Assembly: GCA_014529385.2 (NCBI GenBank)
Contig: CM043953.1
Location: forward strand, 107,700,549 to 107,764,548
Reading direction: 5' to 3'
Length of the DNA stretch: 64,000 bases
Source of the DNA: Adiantum capillus-veneris
Taxonomy: Eukaryota; Streptophyta; Polypodiopsida; Polypodiales; Pteridaceae
Shown: piece after piece, positions 49,839 through 62,528 of the stretch
Numbering within the stretch: the first letter of the stretch is position 1
How the letters are laid out: each line of letters starts with the position of its first letter
Program-made: the position numbers and the translations under genes
Notes under the pieces: model-generated
The model's database searches: none
What the model was told of the DNA's origin: nothing
Seen by the model: only the letters and a program-made list of their open reading frames with translations

Positions 49839-50701
49839 AAATGCCATACACTAAGCTTGAGTGGCACTCTGTACTTCTTTGTGGTGCAATTTCAATTATA
49901 GGAAAGGTAGGGAAGGAAGGTGTGTGTGTTGAGAAGAAGGATTTTGTTTTGCTACTGTGTATTTCTTTATTAATGAAGTTTTGAAAGGTACTATGTTTTC
50001 TCTGTGATAAGGTGTTAGTATTAAAGTTGTTAGTTATGTGTAATGTAAAGTACAGTAAGTAGGAAGTAGATCTGTTAGAGCTAATGAAGTGTGTTAGTGT
50101 GTAACAGTAGGTGTATTAGTTGTAAGTAGGTAGGTAGAGTGTGTATGTGCTCGCGCACAGGCCGCGATGACCTTATCCCCCCCCCCAAAAAAAAAGGTAG
50201 GACTAGGATCCAGAATATCTCCCACACCCAAGCCCAAGCTCACGCTCAGGCTCAGGCCTTAGTCGCCTCTTAAAACTACGTATTTTAGCTTCAGACGTAG
50301 CTAAAAATCGACTTTTTAAAGGACCAACAGAGCTTCAGGTGACCGAACGTTGTGCTGTAAAGCACACCACGACCCTCTGAGTGATACGCTCGTTTTGAGC
50401 TATCACACACTTTAATAAAAAATCCGATCATTAAAAAACATAAAAGAACGAATGAAAACGTACGCCCAAAAAAGTAAGCGGTTAACCTTTGAGGTTATTT
50501 GCCGACGCTTGTAGGGTGCCAAAGGCACATGCATCTGCACTCTGGTTGTGTGCTAGAGACGGAGAAACTGGAGAGAATTTCGACTTACGCGAGTTCTCAA
50601 TATCCACCTACCTTAGGTTCCGGGCCCTCGGCGGGGACCCAAGGTAGTACAAACAAGACCCGAACATAGCGGCTAGTGACTCTTCCTCTGACTACGACAT
50701 C

Positions 50702-53624
50702 ATGGAGGGTTTCCCAATGCCTAATCCTGATAGCTCAAGCCAAGACATGCATGCCATGGGCCCGCGGTCCAGGCCGAGCGCGCTTAGCCGCTTGAAGGAA
50801 ACCTTTAGTAGAGCCACTTGCTCCGAACATGGAGCTAGTGATGTAAATGAGGAGGGTGGGGAAGTAAATTCTCCATTGATGACCAACATAGATCATATGC
50901 CCTTAGAAAATGTGCACGTGAATACTCCATTCACTGCACCCCCTGACTCTTCAAAGCTATTCCCCTCCGAAGTTATATTACCTGATGGTAGAAGCCTTGC
51001 CGAAGTGCAAGAGGTTGAGCGATATATCATTGCGGCTAAGGAAAAGAAAATCGAGAGCTTACGCAAGGCGGAGCAACAAAGAGAGTTAAAAGCAAAAGCT
51101 CCTATGTCAATATCCTTGCTAGGAGAGCAATCGAGTGCTCTTGACTTAGCAACCGCTAAGAGCCAACCCCTAGAAATCAACATTGCATCTAGCTCAAAGG
51201 ACACCCCTAGCACCTCAATCCTAGATGGAGCATTCTTAAATGAGAACTGGGAGTACGAACTACAAACAGAAACTTTAACCGACCTATACACAGGTCACAC
51301 CATATCACGTGGGTTGGTTAGATGCCCTACAATCAACAATGGGTGCTACTAGTGTGGAGGATCAACAACAAAGAGTTTGTGAGGTCATCCATAGGGTCAT
51401 TGAGTTAGAGAGACATAACAAGGGGATCCACATGCCTTCAACGGGTTTCATGAGATTCTTGGATACAGGGAAGGCTAAATAACCAACCTTATTGCAAATG
51501 GAGACTCCCTCGGTAAGTCCGATGGATCCTGCATATGTTGTTTCGCCAGGGGTCTGGGTGCAATTTGAGCCCACAAGTGATAGCTTTACCTTTCCAAGTC
51601 TAGCTCATATTTCCCTTGATGACACCACGGCTACCATGCCTACCAATGATGGGCATGCCTAGAAACACGCCATGGATCTCATTTGTTAGTAAAGCACCAC
51701 TACATGGTAGCTCAATGCTTGCAATAGTACCTACAAGTGTGTACCAATCATATGCACCTATGGGTCATCGCACTCATGTAATCCCTACCCCTCCCATTGT
51801 TTCAACTACCTATGCTCCACAACCACAATACCCAAGCTCTTATTTCCATGGGACTATACCGGCTAGCATTAGCATGTCACATCCGACGTCTGCTATGCCT
51901 AGGGACACACATATGAAGATTGGGCCACCATATGGCACAACACCGTACCAAACGTGGAATCCAAGGGCTTCCTATGCGCCAAGCCCAATGCCAATACCTA
52001 CTCCACATGTAGTCTCTGGAGTACCTTCACCCACGGTGCCTGCTCACTCAGGTGACTTGGCAACATTTGCTCAAGCTATTGGTCGATCTATTGCTGAGAA
52101 TATGCGTAACACGCCTGATAGAGAGCCTAGAATTAAGGTAGTACAAATAGCCAAGCTCACACAAAAATTTAGTGGAGACGGGGATGTGAGAAAGCATATC
52201 GAAGTGTTTGAACAAATATGCGATTCTCTAGGAGAACACAATGACCTGCATAAGATAATGCTTTAAGCTTAACCTTAAGTGGGAAGGCAAGGGATTGGTA
52301 TAGAACCCTAAGGGTGGAAGAAAAAATGATTTACCCTACTCTTAGGAGACTATTCTTGAAAGAATACATACGAGAGGGAGTGCTTTGGAGTGTAGCCTCT
52401 CAGCTCCAGAAAGCCCAACGAGAGGAAGGAGAGTCGGTGAGAGACTTTATTAGTCGCTTGAAGCATTTGAATTCTCGTTGTAATCCAAATGAGTGCTTCA
52501 ATAATAATCAATTGCTTGATAGATTCATTAGGGGGTTACGACATGAGGATATTCATAATGTCCTAGTCATTAGAGGTATCACCACTTGGGAAGCAGTCAC
52601 CACCAATGCGATCCAATTGGAGGATAATTTAATGATTCAAGGAGAAAGAGTGTCTGTTGAGCCTAAATCTATTAGCTCGCAAGCATCAGGGCATCAGCCA
52701 ATGACCCTAAAGCCTATTGCTAAGGAGCCAAAGATATCTGAGATGACTTTAGCATATCTCACCAAGGCTATTCAAGAGAGTCTTAGAGACAATCGTGCTC
52801 CACAAAAAAATCATATGTATCCAAGAAGGGAGCAAAAAAGGTGCTCAATATGATATGGACCGCATAGGACCAGTGAATGCCCTACTTTTAGAGTAAAATT
52901 CAATGGGAACTACAATGCCTGTGGGAGGTATGGTCATCAAGCTAAGGATTGCATAGTATTTAAGCGCGCGATGGCCAATAGGCCAACCTTAGCATGGACA
53001 GACACACCTCGAGTGCCTGCATTGATGGCAGCCCCACCTCTTGAACAAATAGCACAACACATGGTCCCTAAGGCCCAAAATGTTGTTCAAACAACACCCT
53101 TACCACCTCCAGTGCTAGGACCGCAACCACCACATCCGAGAATCACTTATGTGAATCAAGTGGGTTGTGAGTCATCCATTGCTTGTTTGGAAGGCTGTGA
53201 GGAAGATATAGATCGTAATATTGCCTATGGGATGGATGTGCTTGAAGAAACTCCACAATACTACATGGAGGACTATTGGGGACAAGTCAAACTTGTCTAT
53301 CAGGTAGCTGCTCTTGCCGCAAGAGGCCAAAATATCAATTACACTGCTAAGAGACCACCTCTTCAATGCTATGAGTGTGGAGGTCCACATCATGTGGCCG
53401 AGTGTCCTATTAGGCTACAAAAGAACGCCACACTAATGCAAACCAATCAAGCGAGCACGTCTACAATGCTGATACTCATGTGTAATCAATGTGGCATAGA
53501 TCATTTGATTGCCCAACGTCCAAATAATCCAAATGCACCGAAGATCACGCCATTAAACTTGATTAAGGTTACCAAGGAGCCATCACAAAGTACACCTGTG
53601 GTACCAGTAAACGTACTCACATGA
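50702..53624 (+). pseudogene. Element B gag region
   Basis: The first ORF (50702-51352, 216 codons) is hydrophilic with an EVERYIIAAKEKKIESL helix; it may be a gag N-terminus or an extra ORF. 51616-52266 is Pro/Tyr/Thr-rich, then KFSGDGDVRKHIEVFEQICD. 52314-52853 has LFLKEYIREGV, REEGESVRDFISRL and LLDRFIRGL, the gag core. Knuckles follow: a broken CSI-x-YGPHRTSECP (stop at its second Cys), CGRYGHQAKDC, CYECGGPHHVAECP (complete CCHC, about 53366) and CNQCGIDHLIAQRP (last Cys missing). Frameshifts lie at about 51350-51600, 52270 and 52855. Confidence 0.8.
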
Positions 53625-54371
53625 TCGATGCTCCAAAAATAAAATTATGTTCTTGAGGAAAGAGACACGACATCAATTGTCCAATCTCAGAAAAAGAAGA
53701 AAACACGAAGGAAGAGATCACAAAAAGCAGCGAAGTCAGACCCCAATTCAAAGACCAACATAGGGATTGGTGACGACCCCGTATATATGAACGACATTGA
53801 AGAGGATTCTGATTCAGGTGAAACCATGGAGACCAAAACGACCACTAAGATAGAAACCAACAAGGAAGATCTTCATGAGCCACAATGACCAGGATCCAAG
53901 AAGAAGATAGGAACTTATCCAAACCCTACAAAGGAGATTGAGCAAGTCAAGCAATTAAGGATTTTGGTAGAAGATACCCAAAGGGATCTAGAACCAGCAC
54001 CTAGGCAAATCCAAATTACAGACACCGTGTTCCCTACGCAACAACAACCTCACCAAGTCCATAGACCCTTAGCCATACCTAGTGTCATCCAAGAAGAAAG
54101 TGATTTAAAGTCATGGGAAAGTGGACTTGATGAAAAGAATGTTTACAGAGGGACTACCTGATCCTATTGAAGAAATGGAGATCCCATCTTCCCCACGTCA
54201 AGGGTCTGAAGTCCAAAAGGTGTCGTAAACATTGCCAAATTGATGGATTTCATGTCTACAGAAGTTAGAACCACCATCATGTCCAAACTATATAAAGACC
54301 CTGAGCTAGTCTCAACTCTTTGAGCCTTCCTCAATGGAGAACTAAAGTTTGGGCTACCACAATTTGCACAG

Positions 54372-54833
54372 ATGGATGTAGCTGGGGAGATGCGAATAGA
54401 GGAGGAACACTTAGATCCACAACCCAACCTAAATGAGAACCTTGTTATAGAAATACCCGTTAACAAGTTGGGACAATACTTTGAGGGTGATGAATCCAAT
54501 GCGACCCTACCAATCACTATGAAGGGATTAACTGTGAAGGGAATCCTTGATGGTGGCGTTGGGGTTAGCATTGTGACTAAAAATTGCTTGGAAACTATGG
54601 GAAGGCCTCACCTTGCGACCACAACCATAGTAGCGAAGATGGCCAATAGGTCTATTGTTAAACCTATTGGGATGCTAGAAGATCTCAAGATCAAGGTCTT
54701 TGGACATAAAATAAGGATTACCTTCATTGTTATGGATTTCTCCAAACACACTATGGCATCGGAGATGATCTTAGGACGTCCTTTCAAAAGGGAAGCAAAA
54801 ATGGTGCATGACTGGTCTAAAAACCATGTCTAG
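54372..54833 (+). pseudogene. Element B pol protease
   Basis: GILDGGVGVSIVTKNCLETM is the active-site loop (D-G-G), then IRITFIVMDFSKHT and MILGRPFKRE (GRPF flap-end motif). 153 codons in one frame, bounded by stops. It would cleave the gag-pol polyprotein. The stretch to RT (55004-55745) holds acidic and basic low-complexity ORFs of unknown role. Confidence 0.8.
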
Positions 54834-55811
54834 TTGCAGTTCCAAGATTCTGTCATTCGAGTGGATCTTGTGACTAGTCGAGCACATCCTCTAGGAACAT
54901 GTTTATAATTGATCATAGATCTGACACCACAGTTCACTCGGCCCCATTGTAGTATTGTTACACGTGTAAAGCGAACACTGATGTTGGGGAAGATTCTCCT
55001 TATATGGATGTACTACCTGGGATGACTGAGCCGGACAATGTGGATTGGGTCCACCTAGCAGCAACCATAGACACTTGGGGAAATAGGGGGATGACCTGGC
55101 TAACACCTGAGGGGGCTGAAATGCCCCCACTCGTACCCATAAATATGCTAGAAGCAATGCATATAGCTTCTGATGACCTACAAGATGAAAGTTTGACTGG
55201 CAATGGAACCAGTAGCGCCTCACTAGACTATAGCCCACACGATTTGGGGTCAGAATCATCAATTGAAATTGACTCTGAGGAGGAAGAATCTGAGTTTAAG
55301 CTTAGTGAAAATGTGGGGACAAACCATTCAGGGCCCAGTGGTACCCCTAGCTGACAATCTATCCAAGGGAGCAGAAGACACAAGAAGTGATTCATCTAGT
55401 GACTCTTCACTAGAGATCGGTTGTAATCGAAAATTAGACAAGAAGAGTAAGAGATATAAGAGGCGACGATATTGAGCAAATATGCATGCTAGAATAAATG
55501 AAAAGAAATCTACCACAGAATGGCTTAATTATATAGGGGCATGTGATGCTCATCGAAGGTTGGTAGATAACTGGGGTGAATACCTTCAAAGCGTTATGTG
55601 GTGTAGTCCACAACCCATTGACATCGCACAACTAGAGGCTACAGAGAAGCCAAAATTGGGCCGTACCCTAAGGAGACGACAAAATCGAGAGTTAGCTCAA
55701 CAACAAAAGGAATCGGAAGTGAAATCACAGTCCACAGAACAATAGGACCCCACAAACTTACACCCTGCACCTAAACATTTCAAATCCTATACCACAGAGG
55801 AACGTAAGGTT

Positions 55812-57553
55812 GTGTATACAAAGGCTCAAAGAAAACCTATCGATGGGAGCAATGGAGTCTATGACGGTCCAACGATAGTTAAGGAAATAGAGTTATCAGA
55901 CCCAAGAGAAGAGTCCAAACCTGTTTTCATTGCCCAAGATCTGACAGAGACTGAGGAGTGTGTACTTAAAGAACTTCTCAAGGAATTCACGGATATATTT
56001 TCCTGGACATATCATGATATGAAAGGTGTTCTACCTTCTGTGGTGCAACACACAATCCCCATGAATAGCATGGCTAAACCAGTTCAGCAACGACCCTACC
56101 CAATGAATCCTAAATATGCAAAAATCGTTCAAGAAGAGATTGAAAGGCTTGTGGAATGCGGATTCATGTACCCTATTGAGCATCAGAATGGGTGTCTCCA
56201 ATAGTGATTGTGCCAAAAAAGAATGGGAAACTCAGAGTGTGCGTGGATCTCAAGAAGGTCAATGCCGCCACTAGGAGGGACCATTACCCCTTGCCATATT
56301 CAGAACATGTGCTTGAAAGAGTTGTAGGGAAGGAAGCTTATAGCTTTTTAGATGGGTACTCTGGCTACAATCAAATCACAATTGCACTGGAGGACCAAGC
56401 TAAAACAGCCTTTATAACCGAATTTGAAGTGTTCGCATTTTGTGTTATGGCTTTTGGCTTAACCAATGCCCCTGCTACCTTTCAAAAATTAATAAACACT
56501 GCTTTTAGAGAATATTTGAGGGAGTTTTGTGAAGCTTTCTTAGATGACCTTTGTGTTTATTCCTCTTGGAAAGAACATCTATCATGCTTACGAAAAGTGT
56601 TTGAGAAGTGTAAATTGTATCGCATCTCCTTAAACCCTTTCAAATGCCAATTTTGGGTTAAACATGGAGTCATTTTAGGACATATAGTGTCTAAAAATGG
56701 GATTTTCATAGATGAGAGCAAAATTAAAGCCATTGCTAAATTGCCACCACCTACAAACTATAAAGGAGTTCAAAAGTTCATGGGCCATGTTGGTTATTAC
56801 CAACGGTTTATTTTAAACTTTGCCGAGATAGCTCGTCCTTTGTACAAGCTTCTTATTGAGTTCCAATGGACTGCGGAGTGTGACCACGCTTATGAGTCAT
56901 TGAAAAAGACCTTGACTAGTGCTCCTATTGTACGAGTGCCTGATTGGAATGTAATTTTCCATGTGCATATTGATGCATCGAACTTTGCTATTGGGTGTGT
57001 TCTAGCTCAACTAGGAGAACATAAACTGGACTACCCCATTAGCTTTGCAAGTCGTCAATTGAATGATGCCGAGAGAAACTACACCACTACAGACCGAGAA
57101 GGTTTAGGTATGATTTATGCAGTGAAGAAATTTTGCTACTACCTTCTGGCCAACAAGTTTGTGTTCTATGTTGATCATCAAGCCTTGTTGTATCTAGTAA
57201 ATAAACCTTGTTCCACGGGAAGAATTATATGATGGTTGTTAATTCTCCTTGAGTTTGATTTTACCATTGTGGTGAGACCTGGTAAAAGACATGTCATGGT
57301 GGATCATTTGTCTCGCATACCCAATGGTGAAGCCCCTACTGGAGTCGATGATGAGTTGCCCGATACTTCTCTTTTCCTAGTAGAAACCATACCTGAATGG
57401 AGTGAGAAGATTGTGAACTTTCTAGTTAATGGTTTTCCACCCAAAGAGCTTCGTAAAGACATAGCTCAAAAACTATTAAAAGAACGTGAACCTTACTCTC
57501 TCATTGTAGAAACTCTGTACAGGCTAGGGAAGGATGCTATTCTTAAACGTTGA
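55812..57553 (+). pseudogene. Element B reverse transcriptase / RNase H
   Basis: Frame 55812-56204 ends MYPIEH; after a one-base shift near 56180 the frame 56192-57232 continues with VSPIVIVPKKNGKLRVCVDL. RT motifs are [33 protein letters not shown] and FLDDLCVYSS. RNase H shows HIDASNFAIGCVLAQ, FASRQLNDAERNY and YVDHQALLYL. A single TGA at 57230 precedes LLEFDFTIVVRPGKRH. Most catalytic residues remain, so decay is recent or mild. Confidence 0.92.
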
Positions 57554-58734
57554 GCCCGGAGGATGAGTATTTATACATACTGCAAGAAGCCCACATGGGT
57601 ATAGTCGGAGGACATTTCTTAGGGGAACTAACAACTAGAAAGGTGTTGCAATCAGGCTATTGGTGGCCTACCTTATTCAAGGATGCATCACTTTTTGCAA
57701 AAAGATGTGATGAATGCCAACGTTACAAGATCACACAACGAGAGGATAGGATGCCCTTACATCCTGTTAAAGTGACTCGACCATTTGAAAAATGGGGTTT
57801 GGACTTTGTAGGCCCAATTAGTCCGGCAGCTCGTAGCACTCAATCTTGATATATTATCATTGCCACTGACTATGTGACAAAGTGGGCGGAAGCCAGGGTG
57901 GCACGTAAGGCCCATGCGAGGTCAACTGCCAAGTTTCTCTTTGAGAAAATTATTACAAGATTTGGTTGTCCCTTTGAGATTGTGAGTGACGATGGTACTC
58001 ATTTTATAAATGGAGTAATGAAAGAAATCACTACCAACTTTATGATAGCTCACCATAAGTCCACACCTTATTATCCACAGCAAATGGCCAAGCTGAGAGC
58101 ACCAACAAGACCTTAATCTCTATCTTGACCAAAACGGTGGAAGCTCATTGCACAGATTGGGATTTAAAGTTTACATCAGCTCTATGGGCTTATCGTACTG
58201 CGTACAAAGTTTCCATTAACTGCACACCATTTAAGATGGTGTATGGCCAAGAAGGGGTTATGCCATGGGAGTTTGTTGTTCCTAGTCTTCGAGTAGCTTC
58301 TCAAGAAGGTTGGGATGGTAACCCTTAGTTGAGTGATTATATATCCTTGAAAGGCTAGATAAAGAGAGGCAATTAGTGCTGCAAAATGCACTTGTGGAGA
58401 AAAATAGGAGGAAGAAATGGTTTGCCGTCATCTAAAGAACAAAGATATCAATGTTGATGATAAAGTCCTTATATATGGAGTGCGTAACGAAAAGAAAAAG
58501 TTAAAATATGCGGGAAAAGGACCATATAGAGTATGTGAGATCACCCCACAAGGAACCATTTGTGTGGAGACTCTTGATGGAGTTGAAACCATTGGATTCC
58601 TCAATGGGAGCAAATTTAAAAGATACTATGATCCTTTAAGCCAAGAGGAGCTACGTGCCATCCATACAAAAAAGGCAGCCAAGGCACAAACAGAATTGAA
58701 GAAGATACAAACTCAAGCTGAGGCTAAGGAGTGA
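57550..58734 (+). pseudogene. Element B integrase
   Basis: H2C2 zinc finger (EAHMGIVGGHF...CDECQ), then PFEKWGLDFVGPISPAARS, a stop at 57847-57849, DYVTKWAEARVA, FEIVSDDGTHFING and HKSTPYYPQ. A frameshift near 58080 separates this from the Glu-bearing NGQAESTNKTL region. The C-terminal piece 58417-58734 has KLKYAGKGPYRVCEI and a Lys/Gln/Ala-rich tail. No chromodomain. Confidence 0.9.
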
Positions 58735-59084
58735 CAACACGAGAGGCTAACCTTGGAGTCACACATGAATTCCACATTGAAATCGACGAGGATTGGTTGG
58801 ACTCTGACACACCTCTACGATACCCTATTGAGCTAAATAGCACCTATAGAAAAGTGCTATATAACGCCTTATTGGACACGGGTGCTAAATATAATTTGCT
58901 ATCATATGGGGTGTGGTGTCAGTTAGGGAAGCCACCTCTATCTGAGAGTATTATCCAAGTCCTGGGGCTTCATTCCATGCGACACCACATAAGAAACATT
59001 TCCAAAATTACACCAAAGGTAGTTTTGGAACTGCGGTTTTTGGAATCTGACACACTTTTATCAGTTATGACAATGGGGTTGTAG
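58731..59084 (+). CDS. Element B ORF3a: second aspartic-protease-like domain downstream of integrase
   Basis: 117 codons, start overlapping the end of the IN frame by four bases (ATGA-type junction). Residues 46-66 read ALLDTGAKYNLLSYGVWCQL, a textbook retropepsin loop (DTGA) with the usual N-L-L-S-Y-x-V-W continuation, preceded by IELNSTYRKVLYN. The later part (HHIRNISKIT) is less clear and the frame ends before a second flap-like motif, so it may be truncated. It is more canonical than the pol protease of the same element (DGG). Function is unknown. Confidence 0.6.
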   Translation: MTTREANLGVTHEFHIEIDEDWLDSDTPLRYPIELNSTYRKVLYNALLDTGAKYNLLSYGVWCQLGKPPLSESIIQVLGLHSMRHHIRNISKITPKVVLELRFLESDTLLSVMTMGL

Positions 59085-59095
59085 CTCAAGACTTT

Positions 59096-60010
59096 TTGGT
59101 AATGCCTGTTGGAACTATGGAGGGTAATATAAACCTAAGACGCATGTGGATGATAGCCACCAAATGCACTATTGATTGGGGGACATGGGGTGTCACAACA
59201 CAGAAACCAACTCTTAGCCCTGCCACTCAAGCCATAGTCCCTGAGATATTGCCTCTTAAGAAAATAGAACCCAAAACATTAGAGGTTGAACCATATGTCT
59301 CCATATCACAACTCTAGAGCTTCATTTGATGTAGTTGAAATAAAGCTTGAGACACACAAGACCCATCCCAATATAACAAAGAAAACATACAAGTGGGTCC
59401 CTAAAGCTTCTTTAGCAACCATAGCAGTGCTAAAAGACAGGAGCCTGGTAAGAGAGGTCCCATTCGCCCCAAGAAATATAAAGAAACGTTGCGTTGGATT
59501 CCTAAAAAACTATTGAAAGCCCAAGGCTACTATGAAGGAAATGATCAAATCTGGGTGCCAAAACGTAAATTGTGCTCTTACTTGTCAACGGGCCCATGTG
59601 AGCTCAATCCTGTGGCTCCAAAACAAATTGAAGATCGCGGAAAGGAAAAAATCACGGAATGCTACATACCTGCTCCAGAGCTAGTTTGGGTACCAAAGAA
59701 AGAACGAGTTGTTACACCTAGCTCAGGAACAGGGAAATCAAATGAAGCTTCTTGCTCTTCATGTAGTTCCTATACAGAAATAGAAGCTTCGACACAACAT
59801 ATCCATACAAGCAAGAAAGAGTTTGCACCTCCCGTTGTAAGTTCACTACCTACAACAATGTTGCAAATAAAATCATGGGAGAGTACCTTACCACCCTTGC
59901 AACTAGATGAAACGCATACGGCGGTCGAAAAATATTGGTTAAAGCCTTCACCTGTAACAACTTGGAACAACTGGTTTCAAAGGGTGACGACATCATTCCA
60001 AAAGATATGA
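59096..60010 (+). pseudogene. Element B ORF3b: repeats of W[VI]PK, unknown function
   Basis: Frames 59096-59317, 59286-59516 and 59489-60010 read as one broken ORF. Four short repeats occur: TYKWVPKASL, LRWIPKKLLK, QIWVPKRKL and LVWVPKKER, spaced 20-65 residues, basic around the Trp. A Ser/Glu-rich stretch and WESTLPPLQL then WNNWFQRV follow. No domain I know. It may continue from ORF3a as one protein. Confidence 0.5.
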
Positions 60011-60218
60011 TCTACCCAAGGAAGGGAGGAGTGTTTGCTGACATCCATCATTCACTTGCTTCCCTCTCAACCTTCCTCCCTGACCTCTCAATCTCCAATC
60101 TTAGGGAATGTATATAGCCTTATACTCACAAAAACAAGATAAAAAAGTAAAATGAGCAAGAGCCATAACACAAAATAATAAAAACACATTATGCACAAGA
60201 ACACGACCCTTGTAATAT

Positions 60219-60685
60219 TTGCACTCTAACCATCATCTATTTGCTTGTACAGATATGGCTAGTACGCTAGAGTCATCCACGTCTGCCTTGGGTGAGAGCT
60301 ACCCTCGTTACTTTTCACAAATGTTTCACATGGTCTTTCCGGTGCTTGCGTGTGAATGGGATTTGGTAGGTATGCTAGCATGTGAGAGGAATTTCGAGGA
60401 GTTAGAATGGCTGATACGTCTCTTGACCACGACTAATCCATACTTAGTAGAGAGTGTAACTCCCATTGCACAAGCCTATCCTTTTGACCAAGTGACTATA
60501 GGCATCTAGTGACCTTCTTAGTAAACATTGGTGCCTCTGATGAAGAAGAAGATTTACATGATTATACGGATGGCACATATGGTCTCACGGATGATGACTT
60601 TGTTTTTATCGACGACAAGGATAGGGGTTTAGCCTTAGGGTTTTCCCCCCAATCTCTACAATATCCTATTCCCTTGACTCTCTAG
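60219..60685 (+). pseudogene. Element B ORF4: acidic protein of unknown function
   Basis: ATG at 60219 or 60255 (MASTLESS). The body FHMVFPVLACEWDLVGML and NFEELEWLIRLLTT looks helical. After a one-base shift near 60505 the frame runs on as LVNIGASDEEEDLHDYTDGT, DDDFVFIDDKD and stops at 60685. Acidic C-terminus. No recognised family; position suggests an accessory retrotransposon protein. Confidence 0.4.
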
Positions 60686-62126
60686 GGGGAGTGCAAATAA
60701 TTAGGTTAGGGTTCCTTATGTTTTTTTGTTGTGTTCAATAAGCGTTGGTACCTTTTCCCACTGATGTGCCTCCTAGAGGTATTCTTTGTGTTTCCTAGTG
60801 TGTACAGGAATGTGTTGCTGTTGTTAGGATTTGGAACTTCATGGAATCTTTCTCTCGTTCACACTTCAAATCAAGCACGACCATCAACACAAACAGGTGT
60901 TTCTTGTCCATTAGCATTGCCCCTTATCTTTTTGCATCCATGTTTGTCTACTTTAATTGTGATTGGTAGCATAATATTCAACACATTTGCTTAGTATTAA
61001 ACATTAAATTCAATGTAATTTTTTGTCATAATCACTTGTCTAGGTTTGAAAATCAAGCAGTCTAACTAAGCTAGTTTGACCAAGCTAGGCGTTAGAGATC
61101 TTCTCTTAATATCATGGGGAATGCCTTCCTAATTATCAATGGTTACTTAGGTTCTTAATCCGATTTAGGCAGCATTGTGTGCAATGTACTAGAGCTTTCT
61201 AGTGGGCTTAGTCCTTATTGACCTTTAGCTTAAGTATTATGAAGGGAGTTTACTAATGTGATGAGCTTGGGGAGGGTATATGACCCCCAAAGTTACAAAA
61301 TTAAAATGCTGAAAACGAACAAACAAAAAAATCAAAGTGCCAGAATGTAAAATCTTAAGCTGGAAGAGAAATCTCAGCTTGATTTGGTACTTCACTCACA
61401 TGTATCGCCTATGGTCCTAGAGCCCTAGAGGTTCCCAGTGTGGACGCTTTTCCTTGAAAAGCACAAAACCCAAGGCATACAAAATAAGCACACACATCAA
61501 AATTGAAACAATGTGAAAAGACTTTGGGGGGTCAAAGAAAAGGAAATAAGTCAGGCGATGATTTCATGAGCAATTCCTTTTATCGTAGCTTAACTACAAG
61601 GTCTTCTAGCTAAAGCCTCTAGTCAACCCTCGGACATGAAATACTTGACTCTCGCGATTAAACAACTTAATTGACCAAAGAAAATTGAGAAGCTTACCCA
61701 TGGTATTAATAATTGATCTTTAGTGCTTTTCGATCGTTAAATTAGCGACCCCGAACTTGTTTAGTTTTTTACCTTCCCAACTGTTTATGCGTTTGATTAT
61801 ATTGCAATTTAATGTTTATTGCTGACAAATGGTTTAAATTTTTGTTACCAATCAAATTGTCTGCCTACAACTGTATATGCTTTTTAATTGCATATGAGAA
61901 TGCAATTACTGTGCCAATGTTGTTTGATTTTGTAGTGACTGAAGAAGGCTAAGGACATTCATCTCAAATACTCTTCCAATTACTGTGAGAATGCAATTAC
62001 TGTGCCAATGTTGTTTGATTTTGCAATGACTGAAGAAGGCTAAGAACATTCATCTCAAATACTCTTCCACCTCAATGAACGAGCTTCAACTCAATAGCTT
62101 CCGAGGATGGAATCTACATCAGGAAG
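60686..62126 (+). other. Non-coding 3' region of element B
   Basis: AT-rich with short frames only. Contains a 91-bp tandem repeat (61896-62077) and ends in the purine stretch AGGAAGG (62121-62127 region) before the 3' LTR, the likely PPT. Confidence 0.6.
61896..62077. repeat. 91-bp tandem duplication
   Basis: GAGAATGCAATTACTGTGCC begins at 61896 and 61987. The units share TTGTTTGATTTTG and CTGAAGAAGGCTAAG with few changes. Confidence 0.92.
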
Positions 62127-62455
62127 GGTTAACCCTCACGCACATTCCTATCACCTAAGACGGACGCCGTATTATTTATTTGGTAGAGTAAGGTACCGGG
62201 CTTGTCGTTCCAATAGGAAAAGGGTAAGAGTGATCGCCGATGAGAGGCGCACTCTAACTAGAACATTCAAGGGATTAGTTGGCTAAGCATGGGCGCTCAA
62301 GTGTGAATGGGGTGAGCTCATATAAAAGTCAGCCAAACCTAAAATTCACTCATTCTCTCATTTGTGCAATTGAAGAGTGCTCTTGCTCCATCTCCATCTT
62401 CTTCTTCTTCATCTCCTTGTGTGTGTGTGTATGCGCACGCGTGTGTGTGTATTGT

Positions 62456-62528
<73 letters not shown>

